64,000 nucleotides of DNA from Coemansia sp. RSA 487 (taxonomy: Eukaryota; Kickxellomycota; Kickxellomycetes; Kickxellales; Kickxellaceae). A program made the position numbers and the translations under genes. Location of the stretch: positions 1-64,000 of the forward strand of contig JANBRJ010000065.1 in assembly GCA_027577595.1 (NCBI GenBank). Reading direction: 5' to 3'. How positions within the stretch are numbered: the stretch's first letter is position 1; each line of letters begins with the position of its first letter. The notes beneath the pieces are model-generated. The model was not told where the DNA came from and ran no database searches. It was given only the letters and a program-made list of their open reading frames with translations. Below, in pieces: positions 52,735-64,000 of the stretch.

Positions 52735-55700
52735 CTATCGCCTGTTGTTGTCCTGCGACATCCCTGCATCTGGATCAGCAGTTGACGCGCCCGTTGCGCT
52801 TCTAACCACAATCGGAGGAACATCGAGGGTGCTGCTTTTCTCTTCTTTTTCTGCTGCTGCTGCTTGTATAGCTCCAGAGGATGATGACGACGACAGTGTC
52901 GTGCTCGTAAGCCGACGAGGCAGCAGCGATGGCGGCTCGCTTTCGCGATCGGGCACATTGGTGCCATAAGAGGTGCTCGCTGGCATCATGTGCATGTGCA
53001 TCGCAGAGTACAGCGGTCTGCCCGCCGGCGATCCGCTTGGCCCTGCTAGCTCGTCTCCCCGTCTGATGCCTGGGCCTTCCGAGACGCTCCGCTCCTGCGA
53101 CTCGACAGGTCGCTGTCTCCACAGCGAAGCCACGGAGCTGCTTGAATCGGCCAAAGGCGAGTTTCGCGGAAGTACGTTGGGAAGCCGCATCCCCATGAGC
53201 TTCCTCGGATCCAGAATCATGTACTTGGACATCTGTGCCTTGCTTTTGGTTGAATGGATCGATGCCGCATCGTCTGTCTCGCTCATGTACGTCTGCTGCT
53301 GCTGTTGCGGTGTTTGCTGCCGCACAAAGCTGGTAGATGCCTGGCTGTTGGATCTCGACCGCGATCCTCCAGGAGCCGAGTCTTCACCATGCTCCCGTTC
53401 AGCAATACTCGGCCGAACCACGCCGCCGCTTACTATAGGGCCGCTCTCAACCTCCAAAGCTCGAATCGGGATAGAGTTCCCCGAGGAATACAATTCGCGA
53501 TCCGAAGCCATGCTTCCGCTGCCAGCCAAACTGGCCGCCATTTCCTCCTCCACGCGCCGATCCATCTCGATCAGAAGCTTGCGTGCCTCCCAGTCCGGCC
53601 CAAACGACGACTTACTCCACGCCTTGCGGTTATGCAGCTGCCTAAACTTCTCCTTCACCAGTGCTCCGGTGTGGTGCACAACAACCGACATGTACTCCTT
53701 CTTGACTTGCATCAGCAGCTCATAGTACGACTCGACCTGGTTTCGCAGCTCCAGCGTCGGAGCATGGAACTCAAAGTCGCGTAGATCCGTTATGTTGCTT
53801 GCACGCCGCCCCTGATACGAGATGCACAGCGTGCTTCCGCCAATCTTGATGTTGAGGAACGTCTTGTTGTTACTTGCACGCTTCTTCATCTGGTCCACTT
53901 GGTTTCGGTTCTCGCCGCCCCTGGACATGTTGATCATCGCGTTGCTTTCCGAAAACAGCGACATTGGTGTGCTGCGTCCAGAATACGGCGACAATACAGT
54001 AGAGCCCTGCAAAGGAGAGTTCAGCGGCGCCTGTTGTGCTGCGCGGGCTTCAGACTCGGGGCCTGGTGTTGCAGACAACGATAGTGAAGGCCCCGGCGTG
54101 CTGCGCATGCTGCTGCTCGGCGTTGCTCTGTTCTGGTCGTCGAGGTTCCTGCGCAGCCGCGAAGTAAACAGCGATTTGGAGCCGCCCACAGCGCTGCTGG
54201 CGTTGTGGACAGACCCGATGGAACCAGGGGCTGTGGAAGATACTGGCGACTGGATCGCGCTTGCAGAGCCGGCTCCGCTTTCACCATCAGGGCCAGAAGC
54301 GGCGGTCTTGTACGCTGAGCCGGCTGTGTCGCCGTGCAATCCCGCGCCTTGTCCGCTATCGTTTCCGCCATTGCCGCTGTTGTTGTCCTGAGGCGGGTAA
54401 AGGTAGTTTATGAGCTTTTGAGCGATATCGTGTGACAGCTGCAGACGAATGGGGAACAGGTTGACCTCGAAGCGCTCAACAATGCTGATTCCGCCAACAG
54501 GCGCCAGCTCGGACCACCGCACACGAATCATCTTTTCCACGCAGAAGTCGGGCTTCGGCTGCTTCGGCTGGATATACGGACCGACAAGATCAGTAAACAT
54601 CGGGTCGGGCAGGCGGTTCACTATGTAAAGCAGATGCACTTCACTGAGCAAGTGCGTTGCCTGGTCCGACGTGGTCACTGCCTTGAGCGATGCCCATCGC
54701 AGCGTCATGTCGCACAGAGGCTGCTCGTCGTTCTCCAGCATGTGCCATGTTGCCTTGCTGATGAACAGATGGATCGTTCTTGCAATTGCGCCATGGGTCT
54801 CGCCACCCGCACGTCTTCCTGTGGAGCGCGAAGACAAGAATGATGTCGACGACGACGACAGCCCAGATACAAGGCCATCTTTTCCACGGCTAGTCGAAGC
54901 ATCTGCTTTGCTGCTGCTGCCACCACCAGTAGTAGTAGCAGTGGTGGTGGTGGTGGTGTTTTTGCGGCTAGGGCGACCAGAAACAGATGCGCGGTCGCTG
55001 CCATGTTCACCAGTGGTCAGCGAGCTCATCGCTGGTTGTCTGGACCGCTTGATGCCACTACTGCTCGTCTTGGACAACTTTTCGAGCTTCCTCTGTTGCT
55101 TTATTTGCTTCTGGGCTGCTCCAAAGACATCCATCGCAGTGCGCAACTGCTGCTCAAGGGCTCGCCGATGCCTATCAAGCGTAAGCAGCGAGTTGGCCTG
55201 AAAGCGCTGGCGCGAGATGTCGAACCCACGCTCCAGCAGCATATTTGCTCCGCTGGATACGGCCCGCCAGGACTCGCGGAACAGAATAACATTGCTGTGC
55301 TGCACCGTGTACCAGTCGTGGATGATCGGTATCCGCTCTCGCAGCGCCTCCTGTGTGACCTGGATGATCGAGAGCAGGCCGCTCAGATCGCTCATGTCCA
55401 TTCCAAGCAGAATTGTGTTGAGGTGGTCCATGTATGCCGCCTTCTCCGGGTCGCTAAACACAAGCAGATCAGTGACGGTCTCGTACATAGCGATGTACTG
55501 CTCAGCCGTGCACGCAAGGTTAAGCTCGGGCAAAAACACTGAAAAGTGATTAGCACGATGGGAAAGACCCTGGCTGCTGCCTGTTGCCTCGGCATCGTCA
55601 ATCGAATCTATAAACGACGAAGTGCTGAGGTTGTCGGGGACATCGTCGTGATCGACGCTGCCTTTGGAACCAGAGCGGCCACGGGTTTCATCGTGTTCCT

Positions 55701-58700
55701 TTGTGTGCGGTGCTGCAGACATGCCATCGGCCTTTGAGCCGTCAATATGGTCATCTGCAGCAGAAGCATCAGCATCAGCATCAGCTCCAGCATCAGCATC
55801 AGCTCCAGCATCAGCATCAGCTCCAGCATCTTTACCAGTACCAACAGCATCCTCCTCGGTAGCCATGCTCGGCCGCTCGCTAGTGTCACCCTGAATCCGA
55901 TACGGGTTTGCCTTATCGTAGACTACCAGGCCATTGTTGCGGTCCATAAGGCGCTTGTACTTGCTTAAATCCTCGAGCCACCATGCCTTTCTGCGCTGGC
56001 TGTTCTTGCGCCGTGCCTTCTTTGTGCTCTTCGTGCGAGACGGCGGGCGGCCGCTCTGATCTGTTGCCGGCTCTGCATCAGCTTCTCTACTGAAAGCAAT
56101 CTCCTCGTCATTGTCACTATAGGAGCTGCTGCTACGGTTATCGTCATCGCGGCTCTGGCTAGCTATGCCGCTATTCTCTTCAAGGTCTTCAAAGATACCA
56201 CGCACCTTGTGTTTTGACTGGCTCAGGAGAAGCTCGATCGGGATCCACGCCGGCCAGATGGTACTGAGCCTCGACGAATTGCCTTCATTCCTCGAGCCAT
56301 ACGTGCAGTCCACAAAGTAGGCAGGCAGGTTTTCAAAATCACCGCGTTTGGCCGTAAAGACCTGGACGTTTTCAAGCTCAATCAGACTGCGCGTCTTGAT
56401 AATCGACTCGTCATCGGGAGGGGTGACATGGAGGCTGCCTGATCCGTCTGATACAACGTTGTCAATGATATCGCTCTCGTTGCACAGTAGAATCCGATGC
56501 AGCTGCACCCGCTCCGCAACAGCAATTGCAGATGTCGTGCTGTCATTCTCGTCGACACGCATTGACACTTGCGAGTTCAGGAACTCTACCAAGATCGAGT
56601 AATAAGGGCGGTAGTGCAGAAAGTCGTCCCACACGCTCTTCAGCCCTCGCTCAAACTTGTTGTCCACAAGCTTCGTCTTGGACGGCCTATATCCCTCCTT
56701 TCTGCGCTCCTTGGGCTTCTGCTTAGTCTCTGTCGAACCGTGCCTGTGCTCATGCTTGTTCTTGTGCTCACGCTCATCCTTGTGGTGGCTATGCGGCCGT
56801 CCTGACTTTGGCTTGCCAAACACAGCCATCTTTGACTTCCAGGTGGATCCTTTGGATGAATCCTTTGCTGCACTGCGCTCAGAAAGGCGGTCGTTGCTTC
56901 GCAGGCGCCGCAGAAGCCCAGGCAATTGGATTGAGCGGTTGGACGACGCAGACGCAACGCTGTTCTGGCTGGTGGACGACCTGCGCCTACGAGCTTCCGG
57001 CAAACCGTTTTCCGCATGCGGAGCCAGGAACTGCTGCGGTGCGTCGGCTGGTCTGCCTTCAGGCTGCCGTGAGCTTTGGCGATGCCGGGAAGGAGGATGT
57101 GCCTGGCTTCTGCCGCCGACTGACGAAGATGATGCCTTTTTAGCTGAGGGCTTCGGCGCTACGGGGATAGAAGCCCCGCGGTCAGCACCATCCTGCCCCT
57201 TGGGCGAAGCGCCTTTGCGCACCACCTTTGTTGCTGTTTCTGACATGTAGTACGAGATCGCTGTCAGGCAGTCTTGGATATACAAAAAGCGCATCAGCTT
57301 GTCCCGTACTTGCGTGGTCCAGATCAGGTATCCAGAATAGATCAGGCAGCGGTGGCGATAGAGCGATGCAAGTACCTTTTCGACCTGCTGGGTGTCGTGA
57401 TCCAGCTCCCCGTCGTCGTTGTCGTTGAAGTCAAGCGGCCCGGCTGGCTGCGCCGAAGAAGACACGTTTGGATCAACGCCGAGGAAACGCAAACAGCGGT
57501 TTATAAGCTTCCGCCTGGCAACAAGCTCGTAGATATGCTCGGCTTTGCGGATCATCTCTCTGCGGTATTGCTCGTTGTGCCGGCTAGAGGCATGCTCAAA
57601 CTCGTAACTAAGCACATCCAGCTCCGCTTGCTCGTGCGTAATAGCAGTGCCCAGCATCTCCTTGCGCTTGCACAGCAGCATTGCCTGCGTGGATCGCGAG
57701 TCGCGCATTATTACCTTGGGGTCTGGTCCAGTTGGCATCATCCGCGACATCTGGCTGTTTGTCGACAGCGTCTGCTCGGCAGGAATGCTCGGCTGGCGCC
57801 GGAGCTCTGCTGCAGCTGAGTCGCCGTCCAGTTCGCGCGGGTATTGCGATGGAGGCGACACAGCATTTATCGACTGCCGCGAGTTGCTTGTGGTAAGCCG
57901 TCTCTGGCGCGATCTCGCCAGCTCCAGCAAGTGGAATGACGACTTGTACTGCATCGCAGAATGGGGGCTTTTGCCATCCGCTGCCGGATCAGCTCCACCC
58001 CCTGGCTGCATATCAGAGGAGTATGGCGAGGAGCTGAATGTCGCTGGAGCAGGCGGAAGCTGGGGCGGAGGCGTCGAAGCCTTCTGCAGCTGTTGCCCTG
58101 TAGGGAATATGGTGCCCAAAAACCCAAAGTACGACTGCGTCGTTGTCGGCTGTGAAGAGATCGAAAGCGACACAGGTACCTGTGACGTGCTGCTGCTCTG
58201 GGGTCCAGCCACATCACCCTCAGAGGGCAAATTCTTGCTTGAGATCCAAGGCATCGACGTGTTACGGCGGTGTACAGCTGCGTCGATTCCTCCGCCGCTA
58301 ACGCCCATAGAGGGGACACCAGCGCCGCTTGTAAATGGCCGAGAAGGGCGGCCGGCCTGCCTCAGGTCGCTAAGAGCACGGGATCGGTGGGCACTAAGGC
58401 TGCGCTGAAGCAGTGAATGCTCGCCTGAATCGCTGTGATCCCCAAACGCACCTGCAATGGTCGAGGTCAGCGAAGCAAGGCCATCAGGACCATACAGCAC
58501 CTCCGGTTGCTGAGCAAGATGCTGTGGGACGCCAAACAGATCCACGCTGGCAGAGGGAAGTTTGGATGAAGCGACTTCGGGCCCCGCGCCTGACTTGGGC
58601 GATGGCGCACTGGCTGGTGGAGCATTGGAGTCAAGGATCTCGTCAAGAGCATCATCAAAACGCGTCCACTCGGGTCGCTGAGTAAAATACACCATCCGTG

Positions 58701-61700
58701 GTGACCACAGCACACACACGACGCTTGGGTTACTGAATATAGCCTCGCTGATGTTTAGCTCTTTCAGATCGCGAATGCTCGAATTGGATATCCAGCTCCG
58801 CTCAAACTCGGATAGCGCGCCGAGCGAGCCGTCATCAAACCACAGCCCGTTATACCGTGTGCACGTCTTGAAGATGTCAGCAGACAGTGGGTTGAAGAAC
58901 ACTGGCATAATGAACGACATCTGTGTCAAGCGCACATCCAAGTAGTCGATCTCCAGACTGGCGTCGCCGACACCCCAGCGCAAGACGTTTGTTTCTGTTG
59001 CCTTGGTGCGTGGTGCCCTTACCCCAGATTCAGTGCGCGGCATGGTTGACAGACGGTTGCTGCTTCCTGCCTTTCTCCTTGGTCGACTCGCTGGCGCCTG
59101 ATCGATAGAGAACGAGGTGGATCGCGATTTTCTGTCGGCGGAGTTGGTGCTCGGAGACTTTGCAGATCCGCCATCCAGAGCCTCAGTGTCAGTGGCAGCA
59201 GTAGCAAATGCTACATTGCCTTGCGGTACTGCAGGTGAATTGGAGGAATCGGTGCCAACCTGAAGCTTGACCGACGCTTGTTCAAGCAGAAGATTGAAAG
59301 AGAAGGACTCGACACGGGCCTTCAACTCGCGCATGGTGCCCTCGGCCTTGGCGCCCAGCCTGCTCTGGCTACTGCCCTCGCCAATGCCATCGGACGGCGT
59401 TGGCGAAAGCCCAATGTCCTTGGTCGGATCGCCGTATCCTAGAGCAGCCATCTCTTTTGTCTCTAGCTCCTTGATCTCAAAGTCGCGCTGCGAATAGGCA
59501 AGCTCGACGTTCTTTAGATCAAGAACAAGCCGCATGCTGCGCAGACATTTGCCGAGCTTATTGTCTGACGTCTCAGTAAACGGGTAAAGCGAACCCTTGC
59601 GCACTGGCAGCATCATTCGGGCAACAAACAGCGGCAAAAAGTTAGTCACGCCTTCAACTATAGCCGCCGATGCGTGGATCTGGCACTGCGGTTTGGCAAC
59701 GGACCGCTCCTTTGCGTACTCGGCGTTGCGCCTATCAGTGAAGGATGCGGGGCCTGTGTCCTGACTCAGCCCACCACTGCTGCCAAGATACGAGAATGGG
59801 GCAAAAAACAGATCGTGTGCGTTAAGCGGGCCGTTGCTAGAGTCACTCAGCGCACCGACGCTTCCAAGCTCGCCGGTAAACAGAGAATGCATTGGCGACA
59901 CCAGCGCATCCGTGTCGTAAACACTCCACTGCTTGGGCTGCTTCTCAAGGATCGATTTGTCTGGCATTCGAAGATGAAGCATTCCGGGAGGATGCTTCTC
60001 TGTATCTGAACAAAGGCAAGAGCCGCGGTCCAGGTACAGATCAGTAAACGACCTCTGTAGCTTTTGCGTCGCCTTTTCGGTGAAGGGGCAGAGAAGGCTC
60101 ACACTGGTATGCAGCTTTGAGCTTCGGCAGCCGACATACGCATCCTTTACGCCTCTGGACGCCAGCACTGCAGCGTGCTCGGGGGCGATCGGCTGAACCT
60201 CCCAGTGGTTGTGCCGGAGCCCAAACCTGTCCGGTGGTATATACGACGAGATCCCGATGCTTAGCCTCACGCCTCCGGAAAGGTGCAGCATGACCTTATG
60301 ATACATCTGGTGGACATGCTGCGTCACAAAGGTATAGCGAGCACTGTTTGCTCTGCTTATGCTGCGCAAAAGGTCGCTATATGACTTTTTCCATGACTGC
60401 ACGTCCGGCCGTGGAAGCGCGCTTTCGACGTTCAGATCCTCCAACTCGGGAGTAGATTCCTCAGCAGCCTCGCTGCCAACGCCAAACAGAGGATCAATCG
60501 ACTTGAGGAGCATCGACTGCCTGTCCACAATGATAGGGACACCCATCAAAAACTCTTTGCACCGCAGGCGCAGGAATTCGCCCAATGTAGCCGCCGGCGG
60601 AACAGCCTCCTCAGTCGGCACCGAATAGATGCCACGTCCAGAGATCTTGTCCCAAAGCTCGCTCCCTGGAATACCTTCGTTTATGCACACGCGCACGCCG
60701 CCGCGCATTGTGAACAGGTAGCTCCCAGGCTTCTGCGTAACCTGGTATGGATCACGCCCGTCAAGCGCCAGGAAGAACATCTGGCCTCTTTCATTGGCAG
60801 AATCCAGGCCTAGGCTGCTGTCGCTGGCCTCTGTTTTTCGTCGCTGACTCTGCTCCTTGTCGGCCGAACAGCTAGGGATGCTGATGCCAAGCTCATCTGC
60901 ATTAGGGCATGTGCTCGCTGTGGGCTGCTCAGAGATCGGTGGTGCATCAATGACAGCCATCCGACACCTAATATGGTTGCGCAAGCGCTGCTTGTCCCAC
61001 CATGGGAGGTTGGGACTGACATCTGCGGTCTTGGACGTTGCAGCTTCGATCCGCTGCATAAAAGCAGAGATCACAGGCTGATAGCTTGCACCCCATGTGG
61101 ACATGATTGGTAGCGGCGGAAGGCGGGATTGCAAGTACTTGTGTTGGAAGGAAAGCATCTCCCCATTTCTGGCTATAGACGGCGCCGAAAACATCATTAT
61201 CGACAGCGAACTAAAGATGCGCGGGAATTGCAGCGACTTGGAAAAGTACCAGCCGACCTGTGCGAGCCCAATATCCGACTCCTTGGAGCGAGGACCAACT
61301 GGGATGTACACCGATCGCAGCGAGTGTTCGTTGGCCGAGCGCTCAGCAATAACAAAGCTGCCACTGATTTCAATACCACCGTAAAAGCTGTCATAGCTCT
61401 TCACTGACTCCAGAGCTGTGTCCTCGGTCTCTGAGCGGTACGGATCGGGCACCTTGAACAGCGGGAATGGAAAGTCACGTAGCTGCATCTTTATCCCACC
61501 GCACTTTATGCGCAGCCTGGTTGGAACCAGCGTCGACCATTTGAGATCGTGCGGCGTTGTAGGATCCAGGTAGCGCAAGTAGTTTTCAACCTGGCCAAAC
61601 TCGAGAAGAGAAAGCGGCGTGTCTAGGGATATCCAGACAGGAGACATAAACAGGTGGCCTAGGGGCACGGATGGATGGGTCCACGAAGCAGCAGCGTAGC

Positions 61701-61993
61701 TATAAGGAGGGCGAGCATTTGGAGATCCACACTGCTGCTCCGTATGACTTATCGATGTTGCGCTCGGCATATCAAAGATCTCGCCAAAGTCCATTCCATC
61801 GTTAATCTGGTTCTCTGCCTCGTCAACGGCCTGAGGCGGCATCATCTTCTTGCGGATCGCCTTGACCCATTCGCGCGATTCAACCGTCAGGAGCCGCTGG
61901 CGTGCTGCCTCAATCTCTGCATTGACCGAGTCGACCATCTGCTTATGGCTTTCAGAGCTGACATCCTCGCCAACAACATCCTCGTAGTTCCGA

Positions 61994-62039
<46 letters not shown>

Positions 62040-64000
62040 CAGGCTCGTCGACATGAGCCAAGCCATCCTCATCAGCATTAGCAGACGCCCTGCCTTCGCT
62101 CGAAAGCGAAACAAATGACCCATGGGCTGTTTCTGCTGCAGCGCTGTTTGTGCGATGGCGATGTTTTGTGTTGGCACCTGGTGCAGTCAACGACAGATCC
62201 TGCATGCTCATAGAGGCAACGCCGTTCATTCCAATGTGGTGGGCATACGCACTGTTGCCACGGGAAGAGCCAGCATTGTCACTACGAATGTCATGCGTGT
62301 TTACGGATGTGAATGTGCTCGAATGGGTCATCGTTGGCCGCATATTACTCCCCGCCCTCGGCCCAGCGTGTTCGGTGCTTGAAAACGTGGCTGCGCCTTT
62401 CAGAGCACGTCTGCTCTTGAGCGGTCTGCTACTGGACCGCTTAGAATGACGGTGGCCACGCGAGCTCTTCCCATGCTTCTCTGTCCCACCAGATTCGCGC
62501 AGCTCTCGGCTGCTTTTATTTACGGCATGCCTGCGCTGCGAATACTCTTGCTCGCGCTTGGTACGCAGCTCCTCCGCTTTTGCGTTAAAGCTCTCCAGAC
62601 GGTTTAGCCGCTCGCGCTGTTCGTGCAGCCCGACCTGATAGATCCGCGAGAGCGCAGTCTCAAGCGGGTCGTCGTGGATCATGAGGCTAAACTCTGGTCC
62701 GTGGAAATCAATGGACGGAATGTCGTCTGGCTCGGATAGCACGGGCGGTGGTGGAGGCGAAGTGTTGCTCAGCGAACGCAGCGGTGGAGGCATCATGGTA
62801 CGCGGGTTGCCCAGGGCAGAAAGAACCATCTTTGCCGTGCAGCGCCGATCGAGAGCCTCCTCTGGGAAAGGCAGCGGCGGAAAGCAAGAAGAGGTAGACT
62901 TGCGTGAAATACGCTTACATCCCTTTTGCAGCAACATGTATCCGTCGATAGTCTCTGCCATATTGTATCGGTGACCGATAGCCATTGCAGCGCGCTCAAA
63001 CTCAATGTCGATATGGCTGTACGTGCTATTTCCGCGCACTCCGTCGTCGGCGCCAAGCTGTGCTCGCTTTGCCTTGCGTGGGAACTTGAACGACATTTTG
63101 CATTCCTTGAGCGACATCAGCGGCTGCATGTTGCATCGAGTTTTCTGACCTCTTGGTGTCGATGATCCGTAGAGCGTTGCAATCGGGCTGCAGATGGCAA
63201 AGGTAAGATCGCTATCCGTTGTATCCTTGGTCTTTTCGATGCTGAAGCGAACATGTGGCATCTTCAGCTTCATCTCGGGATTTTGCTTGCTCAGTGCAAT
63301 CCTGTTGTACTCTGCCTCAAAAGACTTTGCAAGCCCGGCATCAAGATCAAAGAAGAGCGGCGAAACCAGGCTACCGTTCAGATCAAGCAGCTCGCTGTTT
63401 ATGGACACCAAGATATCGTCTGGGGGAGAAGGCGCAGCATGCTGCGTTGCCATGCGCCGTGCAAGTTTCTTTCTGCGCGACCAGTACTTTAAGTGGTGCA
63501 TAAACACTGACCAACGATATACCGACGTGACACATGTTGTGCCCGAAAAGCTAACCGTGTTAAGATCAATGATGAGGCATGCTCTGTGTGGCTCAAGCTT
63601 ACGTTTGCTGTAGTTGAACCGGGGACGGAGCAGCACAATATGCTGGTTTACAGTGTCCGGGAGATATCCGCAGAGATCCGCGACAGAAAAGTCGCTATAT
63701 AGGCTACTGTCTTGCTGCAAAACCTCCGGACGCGCCAAGGATCTGGGCATAGCGGAAAGAAGGAACATTGTCGCCTTCTGGCACTCGATGTTCAGCGTCG
63801 TTCTTGCAGCGTCGGGACGGAATCCAAAAGAGTGCGGCGACTCAAGAGACCCGCCGTTAGCCCTCAGATCAACAAACCCACGGCTCAGACATATTTGGGT
63901 TCCATGCTCAATCCCACTCTGCACATCTTCGTCGTTGTCGCATGCCATGATGGTCAGGCGCATGCTTTCGAAAAGAATGCGCAGTGTTGCAGTCAAGTCC
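52735..64000 (-). CDS. Fmp27/Hobbit/SABRE (BLTP2-type) bridge lipid-transfer protein, N-terminus outside window
   Basis: A huge continuous frame (over 3750 residues) runs off the right edge, so the start is missing. These proteins form long hydrophobic grooves carrying lipid at ER-plasma membrane contacts. Family marks are, in order, LRDFPFPLFKVPDPYR, the LPWWDKQRLRNHIRCRM block, the Golgi-body-localisation region with PSVVCVLWSPRMVYFTQRPEW, then VRWSELAPVGGISIVERFEVNLFPIRLQLSHDI, and near the end STLCISYQGRRASNITDLRDFEFHAPTLE with HTGALVKEKFRQLHNRKAW in family order. It is longer than yeast Fmp27 (about 2600 residues) because of disordered inserts, including Asp-Asn and Ala-Asp-Gly repeats and Ser/Lys-rich stretches. 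The last 350 residues are low complexity. The stop TAG is at 52737-52735. Confidence 0.88.
55771..55830. repeat. 18-base minisatellite inside the Fmp27-type gene
   Basis: AGCATCAGCATCAGCTCC (as read on +) is repeated at 55771, 55789 and 55807, with a partial fourth copy. It encodes an Ala-Asp-Gly repeat, is exact between copies and so is recent. Confidence 0.9.
61995..62040. repeat. CGTTGT hexanucleotide repeat (Asp-Asn dipeptides) inside the Fmp27-type gene
   Basis: Seven or more exact tandem copies of CGTTGT on the + strand encode alternating Asp and Asn. The hexamer keeps frame when its copy number changes. Confidence 0.9.

Overview
This window is eukaryotic and almost certainly fungal nuclear DNA. 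Fungal hallmarks are a sterol 24-C-methyltransferase (Erg6), a velvet-family regulator, a group I fungal G-alpha subunit, a Sac7/Bag7-like RhoGAP, an Fmp27-type lipid-transfer protein, and a secreted prepro-protein with a dibasic Kex2-type site. Coding sequence is intron-poor: I could place only three coding introns (velvet, glutamate-cysteine ligase modifier, RhoGAP), even though several reading frames exceed 4 kb. Large low-complexity inserts (Asn, Gln, Ser/Gly, Asp-Asn) interrupt otherwise conserved proteins. Together this suggests an early-diverging filamentous fungus, perhaps Kickxellomycotina-like. The lineage is inference; only 'fungus' is well supported. I saw no tRNA, rRNA, transposon, viral relic or CRISPR array.

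Layout. 1-7 kb: Rpt5 (+), eIF3f (-), mitoribosomal mS38 (+), Pwp1 (-). 7-16 kb: a large Rictor/Avo3 TORC2 subunit (+), a C2-domain protein (-), a two-exon velvet factor (-). 16.3-21.4 kb: a 5.1 kb gene-poor stretch, the largest gap, ending at the G-alpha gene (+); it may hold a distal promoter and leader intron for G-alpha. 24-30 kb: GCLM (+, two exons), eIF2-alpha (-), and a C1-membrane-dysferlin-domain protein related to Pex30 (+). 32-43 kb: a 1948-residue RhoGAP (+, two exons) and a full-size ABCC transporter (-). 43.5-52.5 kb: a small secreted Gly-rich protein (+), Mot1/BTAF1 (+), Erg6 (+). 52.7 kb to the right edge: the C-terminal 3.75 thousand residues of an Fmp27/Hobbit/BLTP2-type bridge lipid-transfer protein (-), cut by the window edge.

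The order is a typical eukaryotic mixture of unrelated housekeeping genes, many in tight convergent pairs (as close as 96 bp) or divergent pairs sharing a promoter. No operon or biosynthetic cluster is evident. Loose themes are lipid and membrane-contact biology (Erg6, Fmp27-type protein, Pex30-like protein, C2 protein, ABCC) and growth signalling (TORC2, G-alpha, RhoGAP, eIF2-alpha). I treat these as coincidence unless synteny shows otherwise. I found no convincing wholly new system. The best leads are the C1 + Pex30-like fusion, the Kex2-type Gly-rich secreted protein, the long G-alpha upstream region, and the insert in NBD2 of the ABCC protein.
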